DNA of 64,000 nt from Phymatolithon calcareum (lineage: Eukaryota; Rhodophyta; Florideophyceae; Hapalidiales), in assembly GCA_977006965.1 (NCBI GenBank), contig OZ345359.1, positions 2,728,001-2,792,000 of the forward strand, in the 5' to 3' direction. Below are positions 49,690 through 63,903 of the stretch, in pieces (within the stretch, counting starts at the first letter, position 1; each line of letters opens with the position of its first letter). The position numbers and the translations under genes were made by a program. The notes beneath the pieces were generated by a model that made no database searches, was not told the DNA's origin, and worked only from the letters and a program-made list of their open reading frames with translations.

Positions 49690-52600
49690 CGACACTTTAT
49701 TTGTTGTATACACCATGATCTCTTACTGCACGTCCCATTCTGAGTCCAGATTCAGGCTCAGCGTCGAATTTCACTTCGGAATAGTCCCACCGTATCCCTT
49801 TTTCACTCCCACTCCACCTCCACCTTCAAGTCCGTCAAACTCTTGTATATCCTAGGTATATTCTTTCGTGACTTCTGGGTCCAAATGTGCCACTTACTCA
49901 AACAATCGACAAAATCCTATTTTGGCCATTTAAAACTGTTACTTCTGGGTCCGCGTTTTTGGCCTCTACAGGGCACCCCCTCCAAATGGCCTCTGTGCGC
50001 GGACCCAGAAGTAACAAACTGCGAAAACAGGCTGGAAACGCGGACCCAGAAGTAACAAACCTCCTCAGCGTCTTCCAATGGCAACCAAACGCCATAACCA
50101 CTGTCCCATCATCTTTACCATCCTACTCCACATGTTTTCCGGTCATCATCGTCATGTTTGTGTCCCGCGTCCTCCCTCCCGAGAGGGAGACTACCTTGAC
50201 CAAAATTTCAAACGCTCTCAAATCGACTCAGACCAGTCCACATACTCTCCCAACACCTTCCCCAACATCAAGAACGTCTTTTGAACTCATCTCCGTCATG
50301 TCGGTGTCCCGCGTCTTCTTCGCCAGCGAGGTGACTACCTTGACCAAAATTTCAAACGCTCTCAAATCGACTCAGACCAGTCCACATACTCTCCCAACAC
50401 CTTCCCCAACCTCTAAAACATGTTACAACGTCATCCCCGTCATGTCGGTGTCCCGCGTCTTCTTCGCCAGCGAGGTGACTACCTTGACCAAAATTTCAAA
50501 CGCTCTCAAATCGACTCAGACCAGTCCACATACTCTCCCAACACCTTCCCCAACATCAAGAACGTCTTTTGAACTCATCTCCGTCATGTCGGTGTCCCGC
50601 GTCTTCTTCGCCAGCGAGGTGACTACCTTGACCAAAATTTCAAACGCTCTCAAATCGACTCAGACCAGTCCACATACTCTCCCAACACCTTCCCCAACCT
50701 CTAAAACATGTTACAACGTCATCCCCGTCATGTCGGTGTCCCGCGTCTTCTTCGCCAGCGAGGTGACTACCTTGACCAAAATTTCAAACGCTCTCAAATC
50801 GACTCAGACCAGTCCACATACTCTCCCAACACCTTCCCCAACCTCTAAAACATGTTACAACGTCATCCCCGTCATGTCGGTGTCCCGCGTCTTCTTCGCC
50901 AGCGAGGTGACTACCTTGACCAAAATTTCAAACTCTCTCAAATCGACTCAGACCAGTCCACATACTCTCTCAACACCTTCTCCACCCTTAACAACCTGTT
51001 CAGAGCTTATCTTCGCCATGTACATTTCGTCTGCCGTCTTTGTGCATGGATTGTGGAGTCATAGACGACCTTGACGACACTTTATTTGTTGTATACACCA
51101 TGATCTCTTACTGCACGTCCCATTCTGAGTCCAGATTCAGGCTCAGCGTCGAATTTCACTTCGGAATAGTCCCACCGTATCCCTTTTTCACTCCCACTCC
51201 ACCTCCACCTTCAAGTCCGTCAAACTCTTGTATATCCTAGGTATATTCTTTCGTGACTTCTGGGTCCAAATGTGCCACTTACTCAAACAATCGACAAAAT
51301 CCTATTTTGGCCATTTAAAACTGTTACTTCTGGGTCCGCGTTTTTGGCCTCTACAGGGCACCCCCTCCAAATGGCCTCTGTGCGCGGACCCAGAAGTAAC
51401 AAACTGCGAAAACAGGCTGGAAACGCGGACCCAGAAGTAACAAACCTCCTCAGCGTCTTCCAATGGCAACCAAACGCCATAACCACTGTCCCATCATCTT
51501 TACCATCCTACTCCACATGTTTTCCGGTCATCATCGTCATGTTTGTGTCCCGCGTCCTCCCTCCCGAGAGGGAGACTACCTTGACCAAAATTTCAAACGC
51601 TCTCAAATCGACTCAGACCAGTCCACATACTCTCCCAACACCTTCCCCAACATCAAGAACGTCTTTTGAACTCATCTCCGTCATGTCGGTGTCCCGCGTC
51701 TTCTTCGCCAGCGAGGTGACTACCTTGACCAAAATTTCAAACGCTCTCAAATCGACTCAGACCAGTCCACATACTCTCCCAACACCTTCCCCAACCTCTA
51801 AAACATGTTACAACGTCATCCCCGTCATGTCGGTGTCCCGCGTCTTCTTCGCCAGCGAGGTGACTACCTTGACCAAAATTTCAAACGCTCTCAAATCGAC
51901 TCAGACCAGTCCACATACTCTCCCAACACCTTCCCCAACATCAAGAACGTCTTTTGAACTCATCTCCGTCATGTCGGTGTCCCGCGTCTTCTTCGCCAGC
52001 GAGGTGACTACCTTGACCAAAATTTCAAACGCTCTCAAATCGACTCAGACCAGTCCACATACTCTCCCAACACCTTCCCCAACCTCTAAAACATGTTACA
52101 ACGTCATCCCCGTCATGTCGGTGTCCCGCGTCTTCTTCGCCAGCGAGGTGACTACCTTGACCAAAATTTCAAACGCTCTCAAATCGACTCAGACCAGTCC
52201 ACATACTCTCCCAACACCTTCCCCAACCTCTAAAACATGTTACAACGTCATCCCCGTCATGTCGGTGTCCCGCGTCTTCTTCGCCAGCGAGGTGACTACC
52301 TTGACCAAAATTTCAAACTCTCTCAAATCGACTCAGACCAGTCCACATACTCTCTCAACACCTTCTCCACCCTTAACAACCTGTTCAGAGCTTATCTTCG
52401 CCATGTACATTTCGTCTGCCGTCTTTGTGCATGGATTGTGGAGTCATAGACGACCTTGACGACACTTTATTTGTTGTATACACCATGATCTCTTACTGCA
52501 CGTCCCATTCTGAGTCCAGATTCGGGCTCAGCGTCGAATTTCACTTCGGAATAGTCCCACCGTATCCCTTTTTCACTCCCACTCCACCTCCACCTTCAAG

Positions 52601-55600
52601 TCCGTCAAACTCTTGTATATCCTAGGTATATTCTTTCGTGACTTCTGGGTCCAAATGTGCCACTTACTCAAACAATCGACAAAATCCTATTTTGGCCATT
52701 TAAAACTGTTACTTCTGGGTCCGCGTTTTTGGCCTCTACAGGGCACCCCCTCCAAATGGCCTCTGTGCGCGGACCCAGAAGTAACAACCTGCGAAAACAG
52801 GCTGGAAACGCGGACCCAGAAGTAACAAACCTCCTCAGCGTCTTCCAATGGCAACCAAACGCCATAACCACTGTCCCATCATCTTTACCATCCTACTCCA
52901 CATGTTTTCCGGTCATCATCGTCATGTTTGTGTCCCGCGTCCTCCCTCCCGAGAGGGAGACTACCTTGACCAAAATTTCAAACGCTCTCAAATCGACTCA
53001 GACCAGTCCACATACTCTCCCAACACCTTCCCCAACATCAAGAACGTCTTTTGAACTCATCTCCGTCATGTCGGTGTCCCGCGTCTTCTTCGCCAGCGAG
53101 GTGACTACCTTGACCAAAATTTCAAACGCTCTCAAATCGACTCAGACCAGTCCACATACTCTCCCAACACCTTCCCCAACCTCTAAAACATGTTACAACG
53201 TCATCCCCGTCATGTCGGTGTCCCGCGTCTTCTTCGCCAGCGAGGTGACTACCTTGACCAAAATTTCAAACGCTCTCAAATCGACTCAGACCAGTCCACA
53301 TACTCTCCCAACACCTTCCCCAACATCAAAAACGTCTTTTGGACTCATCTCCGTCATGTCGGTGTCCCGCGTCTTCTTCGCCAGCGAGGTGACTACCTTG
53401 ACCAAAATTTCAAACGCTCTCAAATCGACTCAGACCAGTCCACATACTCTCCCAACACCTTCCCCAACCTCTAAAACATGTTACAACGTCATCCCCGTCA
53501 TGTCGGTGTCCCGCGTCTTCTTCGCCAGCGAGGTGACTACCTTGACCAAAATTTCAAACGCTCTCAAATCGACTCAGACCAGTCCACATACTCTCCCAAC
53601 ACCTTCCCCAACCTCTAAAACATGTTACAACGTCATCCCCGTCATGTCGGTGTCCCGCGTCTTCTTCGCCAGCGAGGTGACTACCTTGACCAAAATTTCA
53701 AACTCTCTCAAATCGACTCAGACCAGTCCACATACTCTCTCAACACCTTCTCCACCCTTAACAACCTGTTCAGAGCTTATCTTCGCCATGTACATTTCGT
53801 CTGCCGTCTTTGTGCATGGATTGTGGAGTCATAGACGACCTTGACGACACTTTATTTGTTGTATACACCATGATTTCTTACTGCACGTCCCATTCTGAGT
53901 CCAGATTCAGGCTCAGCGTCGAATTTCACTTCGGAATAGTCCCACCGTATCCCTTTTTCACTCCCACTCCACCTCCACCTTCAAGTCCGTCAAACTCTTG
54001 TATATCCTAGGTATATTCTTTCGTGACTTCTGGGTCCAAATGTGCCACTTACTCAAACAATCGACAAAATCCTATTTTGGCCATTTAAAACTGTTACTTC
54101 TGGGTCCGCGTTTTTGGCCTCTACAGGGCACCCCCTCCAAATGGCCTCTGTGCGCGGACCCAGAAGTAACAAACTGCGAAAACAGGCTGGAAACGCGGAC
54201 CCAGAAGTAACAAACCTCCTCAGCGTCTTCCAATGGCAACCAAACGCCATAACCACTGTCCCATCATCTTTACCATCCTACTCCACATGTTTTCCGGTCA
54301 TCATCGTCATGTTTGTGTCCCGCGTCCTCCCTCCCGAGAGGGAGACTACCTTGACCAAAATTTCAAACGCTCTCAAATCGACTCAGACCAGTCCACATAC
54401 TCTCCCAACACCTTCCCCAACATCAAGAACGTCTTTTGAACTCATCTCCGTCATGTCGGTGTCCCGCGTCTTCTTCGCCAGCGAGGTGACTACCTTGACC
54501 AAAATTTCAAACGCTCTCAAATCGACTCAGACCAGTCCACATACTCTCCCAACACCTTCCCCAACCTCTAAAACATGTTACAACGTCATCCCCGTCATGT
54601 CGGTGTCCCGCGTCTTCTTCGCCAGCGAGGTGACTACCTTGACCAAAATTTCAAACGCTCTCAAATCGACTCAGACCAGTCCACATACTCTCCCAACACC
54701 TTCCCCAACATCAAGAACGTCTTTTGAACTCATCTCCGTCATGTCGGTGTCCCGCGTCTTCTTCGCCAGCGAGGTGACTACCTTGACCAAAATTTCAAAC
54801 GCTCTCAAATCGACTCAGACCAGTCCACATACTCTCCCAACACCTTCCCCAACCTCTAAAACATGTTACAACGTCATCCCCGTCATGTCGGTGTCCCGCG
54901 TCTTCTTCGCCAGCGAGGTGACTACCTTGACCAAAATTTCAAACGCTCTCAAATCGACTCAGACCAGTCCACATACTCTCCCAACACCTTCCCCAACCTC
55001 TAAAACATGTTACAACGTCATCCCCGTCATGTCGGTGTCCCGCGTCTTCTTCGCCAGCGAGGTGACTACCTTGACCAAAATTTCAAACTCTCTCAAATCG
55101 ACTCAGACCAGTCCACATACTCTCTCAACACCTTCTCCACCCTTAACAACCTGTTCAGAGCTTATCTTCGCCATGTACATTTCGTCTGCCGTCTTTGTGC
55201 ATGGATTGTGGAGTCATAGACGACCTTGACGACACTTTATTTGTTGTATACACCATGATCTCTTACTGCACGTCCCATTCTGAGTCCAGATTCGGGCTCA
55301 GCGTCGAATTTCACTTCGGAATAGTCCCACCGTATCCCTTTTTCACTCCCACTCCACCTCCACCTTCAAGTCCGTCAAACTCTTGTATATCCTAGGTATA
55401 TTCTTTCGTGACTTCTGGGTCCAAATGTGCCACTTACTCAAACAATCGACAAAATCCTATTTTGGCCATTTAAAACTGTTACTTCTGGGTCCGCGTTTTT
55501 GGCCTCTACAGGGCACCCCCTCCAAATGGCCTCTGTGCGCGGACCCAGAAGTAACAACCTGCGAAAACAGGCTGGAAACGCGGACCCAGAAGTAACAAAC

Positions 55601-58600
55601 CTCCTCAGCGTCTTCCAATGGCAACCAAACGCCATAACCACTGTCCCATCATCTTTACCATCCTACTCCACATGTTTTCCGGTCATCATCGTCATGTTTG
55701 TGTCCCGCGTCCTCCCTCCCGAGAGGGAGACTACCTTGACCAAAATTTCAAACGCTCTCAAATCGACTCAGACCAGTCCACATACTCTCCCAACACCTTC
55801 CCCAACATCAAGAACGTCTTTTGAACTCATCTCCGTCATGTCGGTGTCCCGCGTCTTCTTCGCCAGCGAGGTGACTACTTTGACCAAAATTTCAAACGCT
55901 CTCAAATCGACTCAGACCAGTCCACATACTCTCCCAACACCTTCCCCAACCTCTAAAACATGTTACAACGTCATCCCCGTCATGTCGGTGTCCCGCGTCT
56001 TCTTCGCCAGCGAGGTGACTACCTTGACCAAAATTTCAAACGCTCTCAAATCGACTCAGACCAGTCCACATACTCTCCCAACACCTTCCCCAACATCAAA
56101 AACGTCTTTTGGACTCATCTCCGTCATGTCGGTGTCCCGCGTCTTCTTCGCCAGCGAGGTGACTACCTTGACCAAAATTTCAAACGCTCTCAAATCGACT
56201 CAGACCAGTCCACATACTCTCCCAACACCTTCCCCAACCTCTAAAACATGTTACAACGTCATCCCCGTCATGTCGGTGTCCCGCGTCTTCTTCGCCAGCG
56301 AGGTGACTACCTTGACCAAAATTTCAAACTCTCTCAAATCGACTCAGACCAGTCCACATACTCTCTCAACACCTTCTCCACCCTTCACAACCTGTTCAGA
56401 GCTTATCTTCGCCATGTACATTTCGTCTGCCGTCTTTGTGCATGGATTGTGGAGTCATAGACGACCTTGACGACACTTTATTTGTTGTATACACCATGAT
56501 CTCTTTCTGCACGTCCCATTCTGAGTCCAGATTCGGGCTCAGCGTCGAATTTAAACTTCGGAATAGTCCCACCGTATCCCTTTTTCACTCCCACTCCACC
56601 TCCACCTTCAAGTCCGTCAAACTCTTGTATATCCTAGGTATATTCTTTCGTGACTTCTGGGTCCAAATGTGCCACTTACTCAAACAATCGACAAAATCCT
56701 ATTTTGGCCATTTAAAACTGTTACTTCTGGGTCCGCGTTTTTGGCCTCTACAGGGCACCCCCTCCAAATGGCCTCTGTGCGCGGACCCAGAAGTAACAAC
56801 CTGCGAAAACAGGCTGGAAACGCGGACCCAGAAGTAACAAACCTCCTCAGCGTCTTCCAATGGCAACCAAACGCCATAACCACTGTCCCATCATCTTTAC
56901 CATCCTACTCCACATGTTTTCCGGTCATCATCGTCATGTTTGTGTCCCGCGTCCTCCCTCCCGAGAGGGAGACTACCTTGACCAAAATTTCAAACGCTCT
57001 CAAATCGACTCAGACCAGTCCACATACTCTCCCAACACCTTCCCCAACATCAAGAACGTCTTTTGAACTCATCTCCGTCATGTCGGTGTCCCGCGTCTTC
57101 TTCGCCAGCGAGGTGACTACCTTGACCAAAATTTCAAACGCTCTCAAATCGACTCAGACCAGTCCACATACTCTCCCAACACCTTCCCCAACCTCTAAAA
57201 CATGTTACAACGTCATCCCCGTCATGTCGGTGTCCCGCGTCTTCTTCGCCAGCGAGGTGACTACCTTGACCAAAATTTCAAACGCTCTCAAATCGACTCA
57301 GACCAGTCCACATACTCTCCCAACACCTTCCCCAACATCAAAAACGTCTTTTGGACTCATCTCCGTCATGTCGGTGTCCCGCGTCTTCTTCGCCAGCGAG
57401 GTGACTACCTTGACCAAAATTTCAAACGCTCTCAAATCGACTCAGACCAGTCCACATACTCTCCCAACACCTTCCCCAACCTCTAAAACATGTTACAACG
57501 TCATCCCCGTCATGTCGGTGTCCCGCGTCTTCTTCGCCAGCGAGGTGACTACCTTGACCAAAATTTCAAACGCTCTCAAATCGACTCAGACCAGTCCACA
57601 TACTCTCCCAACACCTTCCCCAACCTCTAAAACATGTTACAACGTCATCCCCGTCATGTCGGTGTCCCGCGTCTTCTTCGCCAGCGAGGTGACTACCTTG
57701 ACCAAAATTTCAAACTCTCTCAAATCGACTCAGACCAGTCCACATACTCTCTCAACACCTTCTCCACCCTTAACAACCTGTTCAGAGCTTATCTTCGCCA
57801 TGTACATTTCGTCTGCCGTCTTTGTGCATGGATTGTGGAGTCATAGACGACCTTGACGACACTTTATTTGTTGTATACACCATGATCTCTTACTGCACGT
57901 CCCATTCTGAGTCCAGATTCGGGCTCAGCGTCGAATTTCACTTCGGAATAGTCCCACCGTATCCCTTTTTCACTCCCACTCCACCTCCACCTTCAAGTCC
58001 GTCAAACTCTTGTATATCCTAGGTATATTCTTTCGTGACTTCTGGGTCCAAATGTGCCACTTACTCAAACAATCGACAAAATCCTATTTTGGCCATTTAA
58101 AACTGTTACTTCTGGGTCCGCGTTTTTGGCCTCTACAGGGCACCCCCTCCAAATGGCCTCTGTGCGCGGACCCAGAAGTAACAACCTGCGAAAACAGGCT
58201 GGAAACGCGGACCCAGAAGTAACAAACCTCCTCAGCGTCTTCCAATGGCAACCAAACGCCATAACCACTGTCCCATCATCTTTACCATCCTACTCCACAT
58301 GTTTTCCGGTCATCATCGTCATGTTTGTGTCCCGCGTCCTCCCTCCCGAGAGGGAGACTACCTTGACCAAAATTTCAAACGCTCTCAAATCGACTCAGAC
58401 CAGTCCACATACTCTCCCAACACCTTCCCCAACCTCTAAAACATGTTACAACGTCATCCCCGTCATGTCGGTGTCCCGCGTCTTCTTCGCCAGCGAGGTG
58501 ACTACCTTGACCAAAATTTCAAACGCTCTCAAATCGACTCAGACCAGTCCACATACTCTCCCAACACCTTCCCCAACATCAAGAACGTCTTTTGGACTCA

Positions 58601-60933
58601 TCTCCGTCATGTCGGTGTCCCGCGTCTTCTTCGCCAGCGAGGTGACTACCTTGACCAAAATTTCAAACGCTCTCAAATCGACTCAGACCAGTCCACATAC
58701 TCTCCCAACACCTTCCCCAACCTCTAAAACATGTTACAACGTCATCCCCGTCATGTCGGTGTCCCGCGTCTTCTTCGCCAGCGAGGTGACTACCTTGACC
58801 AAAATTTCAAACGCTCTCAAATCGACTCAGACCAGTCCACATACTCTCCCAACACCTTCCCCAACATCAAAAACGTCTTTTGGACTCATCTCCGTCATGT
58901 CGGTGTCCCGCGTCTTCTTCGCCAGCGAGGTGACTACCTTGACCAAAATTTCAAACGCTCTCAAATCGACTCAGACCAGTCCACATACTCTCCCAACACC
59001 TTCCCCAACCTCTAAAACATGTTACAACGTCATCCCCGTCATGTCGGTGTCCCGCGTCTTCTTCGCCAGCGAGGTGACTACCTTGACCAAAATTTCAAAC
59101 GCTCTCAAATCGACTCAGACCAGTCCACATACTCTCCCAACACCTTCCCCAACCTCTAAAACATGTTACAACGTCATCCCCGTCATGTCGGTGTCCCGCG
59201 TCTTCTTCGCCAGCGAGGTGACTACCTTGACCAAAATTTCAAACTCTCTCAAATCGACTCAGACCAGTCCACATACTCTCTCAACACCTTCTCCACCCTT
59301 CACAACCTGTTCAGAGCTTATCTTCGCCATGTACATTTCGTCTGCCGTCTTTGTGCATGGATTGTGGAGTCATAGACGACCTTGACGACACTTTATTTGT
59401 TGTATACACCATGATCTCTTTCTGCACGTCCCATTCTGAGTCCAGATTCGGGCTCAGCGTCGAATTTAAACTTCGGAATAGTCCCACCGTATCCCTTTTT
59501 CACTCCCACTCCACCTCCACCTTCAAGTCCGTCAAACTCTTGTATATCCTAGGTATATTCTTTCGTGACTTCTGGGTCCAAATGTGCCACTTACTCAAAC
59601 AATCGACAAAATCCTATTTTGGCCATTTAAAACTGTTACTTCTGGGTCCGCGTTTTTGGCCTCTACAGGGCACCCCCTCCAAATGGCCTCTGTGCGCGGA
59701 CCCAGAAGTAACAACCTGCGAAAACAGGCTGGAAACGCGGACCCAGAAGTAACAAACCTCCTCAGCGTCTTCCAATGGCAACCAAACGCCATAACCACTG
59801 TCCCATCATCTTTACCATCCTACTCCACATGTTTTCCGGTCATCATCGTCATGTTTGTGTCCCGCGTCCTCCCTCCCGAGAGGGAGACTACCTTGACCAA
59901 AATTTCAAACGCTCTCAAATCGACTCAGACCAGTCCACATACTCTCCCAACACCTTCCCCAACATCAAGAACGTCTTTTGAACTCATCTCCGTCATGTCG
60001 GTGTCCCGCGTCTTCTTCGCCAGCGAGGTGACTACCTTGACCAAAATTTCAAACGCTCTCAAATCGACTCAGACCAGTCCACATACTCTCCCAACACCTT
60101 CCCCAACCTCTAAAACATGTTACAACGTCATCCCCGTCATGTCGGTGTCCCGCGTCTTCTTCGCCAGCGAGGTGACTACCTTGACCAAAATTTCAAACGC
60201 TCTCAAATCGACTCAGACCAGTCCACATACTCTCCCAACACCTTCCCCAACATCAAAAACGTCTTTTGGACTCATCTCCGTCATGTCGGTGTCCCGCGTC
60301 TTCTTCGCCAGCGAGGTGACTACCTTGACCAAAATTTCAAACGCTCTCAAATCGACTCAGACCAGTCCACATACTCTCCCAACACCTTCCCCAACCTCTA
60401 AAACATGTTACAACGTCATCCCCGTCATGTCGGTGTCCCGCGTCTTCTTCGCCAGCGAGGTGACTACCTTGACCAAAATTTCAAACGCTCTCAAATCGAC
60501 TCAGACCAGTCCACATACTCTCCCAACACCTTCCCCAACCTCTAAAACATGTTACAACGTCATCCCCGTCATGTCGGTGTCCCGCGTCTTCTTCGCCAGC
60601 GAGGTGACTACCTTGACCAAAATTTCAAACTCTCTCAAATCGACTCAGACCAGTCCACATACTCTCTCAACACCTTCTCCACCCTTAACAACCTGTTCAG
60701 AGCTTATCTTCGCCATGTACATTTCGTCTGCCGTCTTTGTGCATGGATTGTGGAGTCATAGACGACCTTGACGACACTTTATTTGTTGTATACACCATGA
60801 TCTCTTACTGCACGTCCCATTCTGAGTCCAGATTCGGGCTCAGCGTCGAATTTCACTTCGGAATAGTCCCACCGTATCCCTTTTTCACTCCCACTCCACC
60901 TCCACCTTCAAGTCCGTCAAACTCTTGTATATC

Positions 60934-63903
60934 CTAGGTATATTCTTTCGTGACTTCTGGGTCCAAATGTGCCACTTACTCAAACAATCGACAAAATCCT
61001 ATTTTGGCCATTTAAAACTGTTACTTCTGGGTCCGCGTTTTTGGCCTCTACAGGGCACCCCCTCCAAATGGCCTCTGTGCGCGGACCCAGAAGTAACAAC
61101 CTGCGAAAACAGGCTGGAAACGCGGACCCAGAAGTAACAAACCTCCTCAGCGTCTTCCAATGGCAACCAAACGCCATAACCACTGTCCCATCATCTTTAC
61201 CATCCTACTCCACATGTTTTCCGGTCATCATCGTCATGTTTGTGTCCCGCGTCCTCCCTCCCGAGAGGGAGACTACCTTGACCAAAATTTCAAACGCTCT
61301 CAAATCGACTCAGACCAGTCCACATACTCTCCCAACACCTTCCCCAACCTCTAAAACATGTTACAACGTCATCCCCGTCATGTCGGTGTCCCGCGTCTTC
61401 TTCGCCAGCGAGGTGACTACCTTGACCAAAATTTCAAACGCTCTCAAATCGACTCAGACCAGTCCACATACTCTCCCAACACCTTCCCCAACATCAAGAA
61501 CGTCTTTTGGACTCATCTCCGTCATGTCGGTGTCCCGCGTCTTCTTCGCCAGCGAGGTGACTACCTTGACCAAAATTTCAAACGCTCTCAAATCGACTCA
61601 GACCAGTCCACATACTCTCCCAACACCTTCCCCAACCTCTAAAACATGTTACAACGTCATCCCCGTCATGTCGGTGTCCCGCGTCTTCTTCGCCAGCGAG
61701 GTGACTACCTTGACCAAAATTTCAAACGCTCTCAAATCGACTCAGACCAGTCCACATACTCTCCCAACACCTTCCCCAACATCAAAAACGTCTTTTGGAC
61801 TCATCTCCGTCATGTCGGTGTCCCGCGTCTTCTTCGCCAGCGAGGTGACTACCTTGACCAAAATTTCAAACGCTCTCAAATCGACTCAGACCAGTCCACA
61901 TACTCTCCCAACACCTTCCCCAACCTCTAAAACATGTTACAACGTCATCCCCGTCATGTCGGTGTCCCGCGTCTTCTTCGCCAGCGAGGTGACTACCTTG
62001 ACCAAAATTTCAAACGCTCTCAAATCGACTCAGACCAGTCCACATACTCTCCCAACACCTTCCCCAACCTCTAAAACATGTTACAACGTCATCCCCGTCA
62101 TGTCGGTGTCCCGCGTCTTCTTCGCCAGCGAGGTGACTACCTTGACCAAAATTTCAAACGCTCTCAAATCGACTCAGACCAGTCCACATACTCTCCCAAC
62201 ACCTTCCCCAACCTCTAAAACATGTTACAACGTCATCCCCGTCATGTCGGTGTCCCGCGTCTTCTTCGCCAGCGAGGTGACTACCTTGACCAAAATTTCA
62301 AACGCTCTCAAATCGACTCAGACCAGTCCACATACTCTCCCAACACCTTCCCCAACATCAAAAACGTCTTTTGGACTCATCTCCGTCATGTCGGTGTCCC
62401 GCGTCTTCTTCGCCAGCGAGGTGACTACCTTGACCAAAATTTCAAACGCTCTCAAATCGACTCAGACCAGTCCACATACTCTCCCAACACCTTCCCCAAC
62501 CTCTAAAACATGTTACAACGTCATCCCCGTCATGTCGGTGTCCCGCGTCTTCTTCGCCAGCGAGGTGACTACCTTGACCAAAATTTCAAACGCTCTCAAA
62601 TCGACTCAGACCAGTCCACATACTCTCCCAACACCTTCCCCAACCTCTAAAACATGTTACAACGTCATCCCCGTCATGTCGGTGTCCCGCGTCTTCTTCG
62701 CCAGCGAGGTGACTACCTTGACCAAAATTTCAAACGCTCTCAAATCGACTCAGACCAGTCCACATACTCTCCCAACACCTTCCCCAACATCAAAAACGTC
62801 TTTTGGACTCATCTCCGTCATGTCGGTGTCCCGCGTCTTCTTCGCCAGCGAGGTGACTACCTTGACCAAAATTTCAAACGCTCTCAAATCGACTCAGACC
62901 AGTCCACATACTCTCCCAACACCTTCCCCAACCTCTAAAACATGTTACAACGTCATCCCCGTCATGTCGGTGTCCCGCGTCTTCTTCGCCAGCGAGGTGA
63001 CTACCTTGACCAAAATTTCAAACGCTCTCAAATCGACTCAGACCAGTCCACATACTCTCCCAACACCTTCCCCAACCTCTAAAACATGTTACAACGTCAT
63101 CCCCGTCATGTCGGTGTCCCGCGTCTTCTTCGCCAGCGAGGTGACTACCTTGACCAAAATTTCAAACTCTCTCAAATCGACTCAGACCAGTCCACATACT
63201 CTCCCAACACCTTCCCCAACATCAAAAACGTCTTTTGGACTCATCTCCGTCATGTCGGTGTCCCGCGTCTTCTTCGCCAGCGAGGTGACTACCTTGACCA
63301 AAATTTCAAACGCTCTCAAATCGACTCAGACCAGTCCACATACTCTCCCAACACCTTCCCCAACCTCTAAAACATGTTACAACGTCATCCCCGTCATGTC
63401 GGTGTCCCGCGTCTTCTTCGCCAGCGAGGTGACTACCTTGACCAAAATTTCAAACGCTCTCAAATCGACTCAGACCAGTCCACATACTCTCCCAACACCT
63501 TCCCCAACCTCTAAAACATGTTACAACGTCATCCCCGTCATGTCGGTGTCCCGCGTCTTCTTCGCCAGCGAGGTGACTACCTTGACCAAAATTTCAAACT
63601 CTCTCAAATCGACTCAGACCAGTCCACATACTCTCTCAACACCTTCTCCACCCTTCACAACCTGTTCAGAGCTTATCTTCGCCATGTACATTTCGTCTGC
63701 CGTCTTTGTGCATGGATTGTGGAGTCATAGACGACCTTGACGACACTTTATTTGTTGTATACACCATGATCTCTTTCTGCACGTCCCATTCTGAGTCCAG
63801 ATTCGGGCTCAGCGTCGAATTTAAACTTCGGAATAGTCCCACCGTATCCCTTTTTCACTCCCACTCCACCTCCACCTTCAAGTCCGTCAAACTCTTGTAT
63901 ATC
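60934..63903 (+). repeat. Expanded higher-order unit with 17 copies of the 144-bp repeat
   Basis: Resembles unit 58019-59548 with extra copies. The extra copies come as alpha-beta-beta triplets of 432 bp (equivalent positions 62222, 62654, 63086 and 63518). One copy near 63150-63250 begins as a tail form (TTTCAAACTCTCTCAAATCG) and ends as an alpha form, a clear hybrid of two repeat types. Confidence 0.9.
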
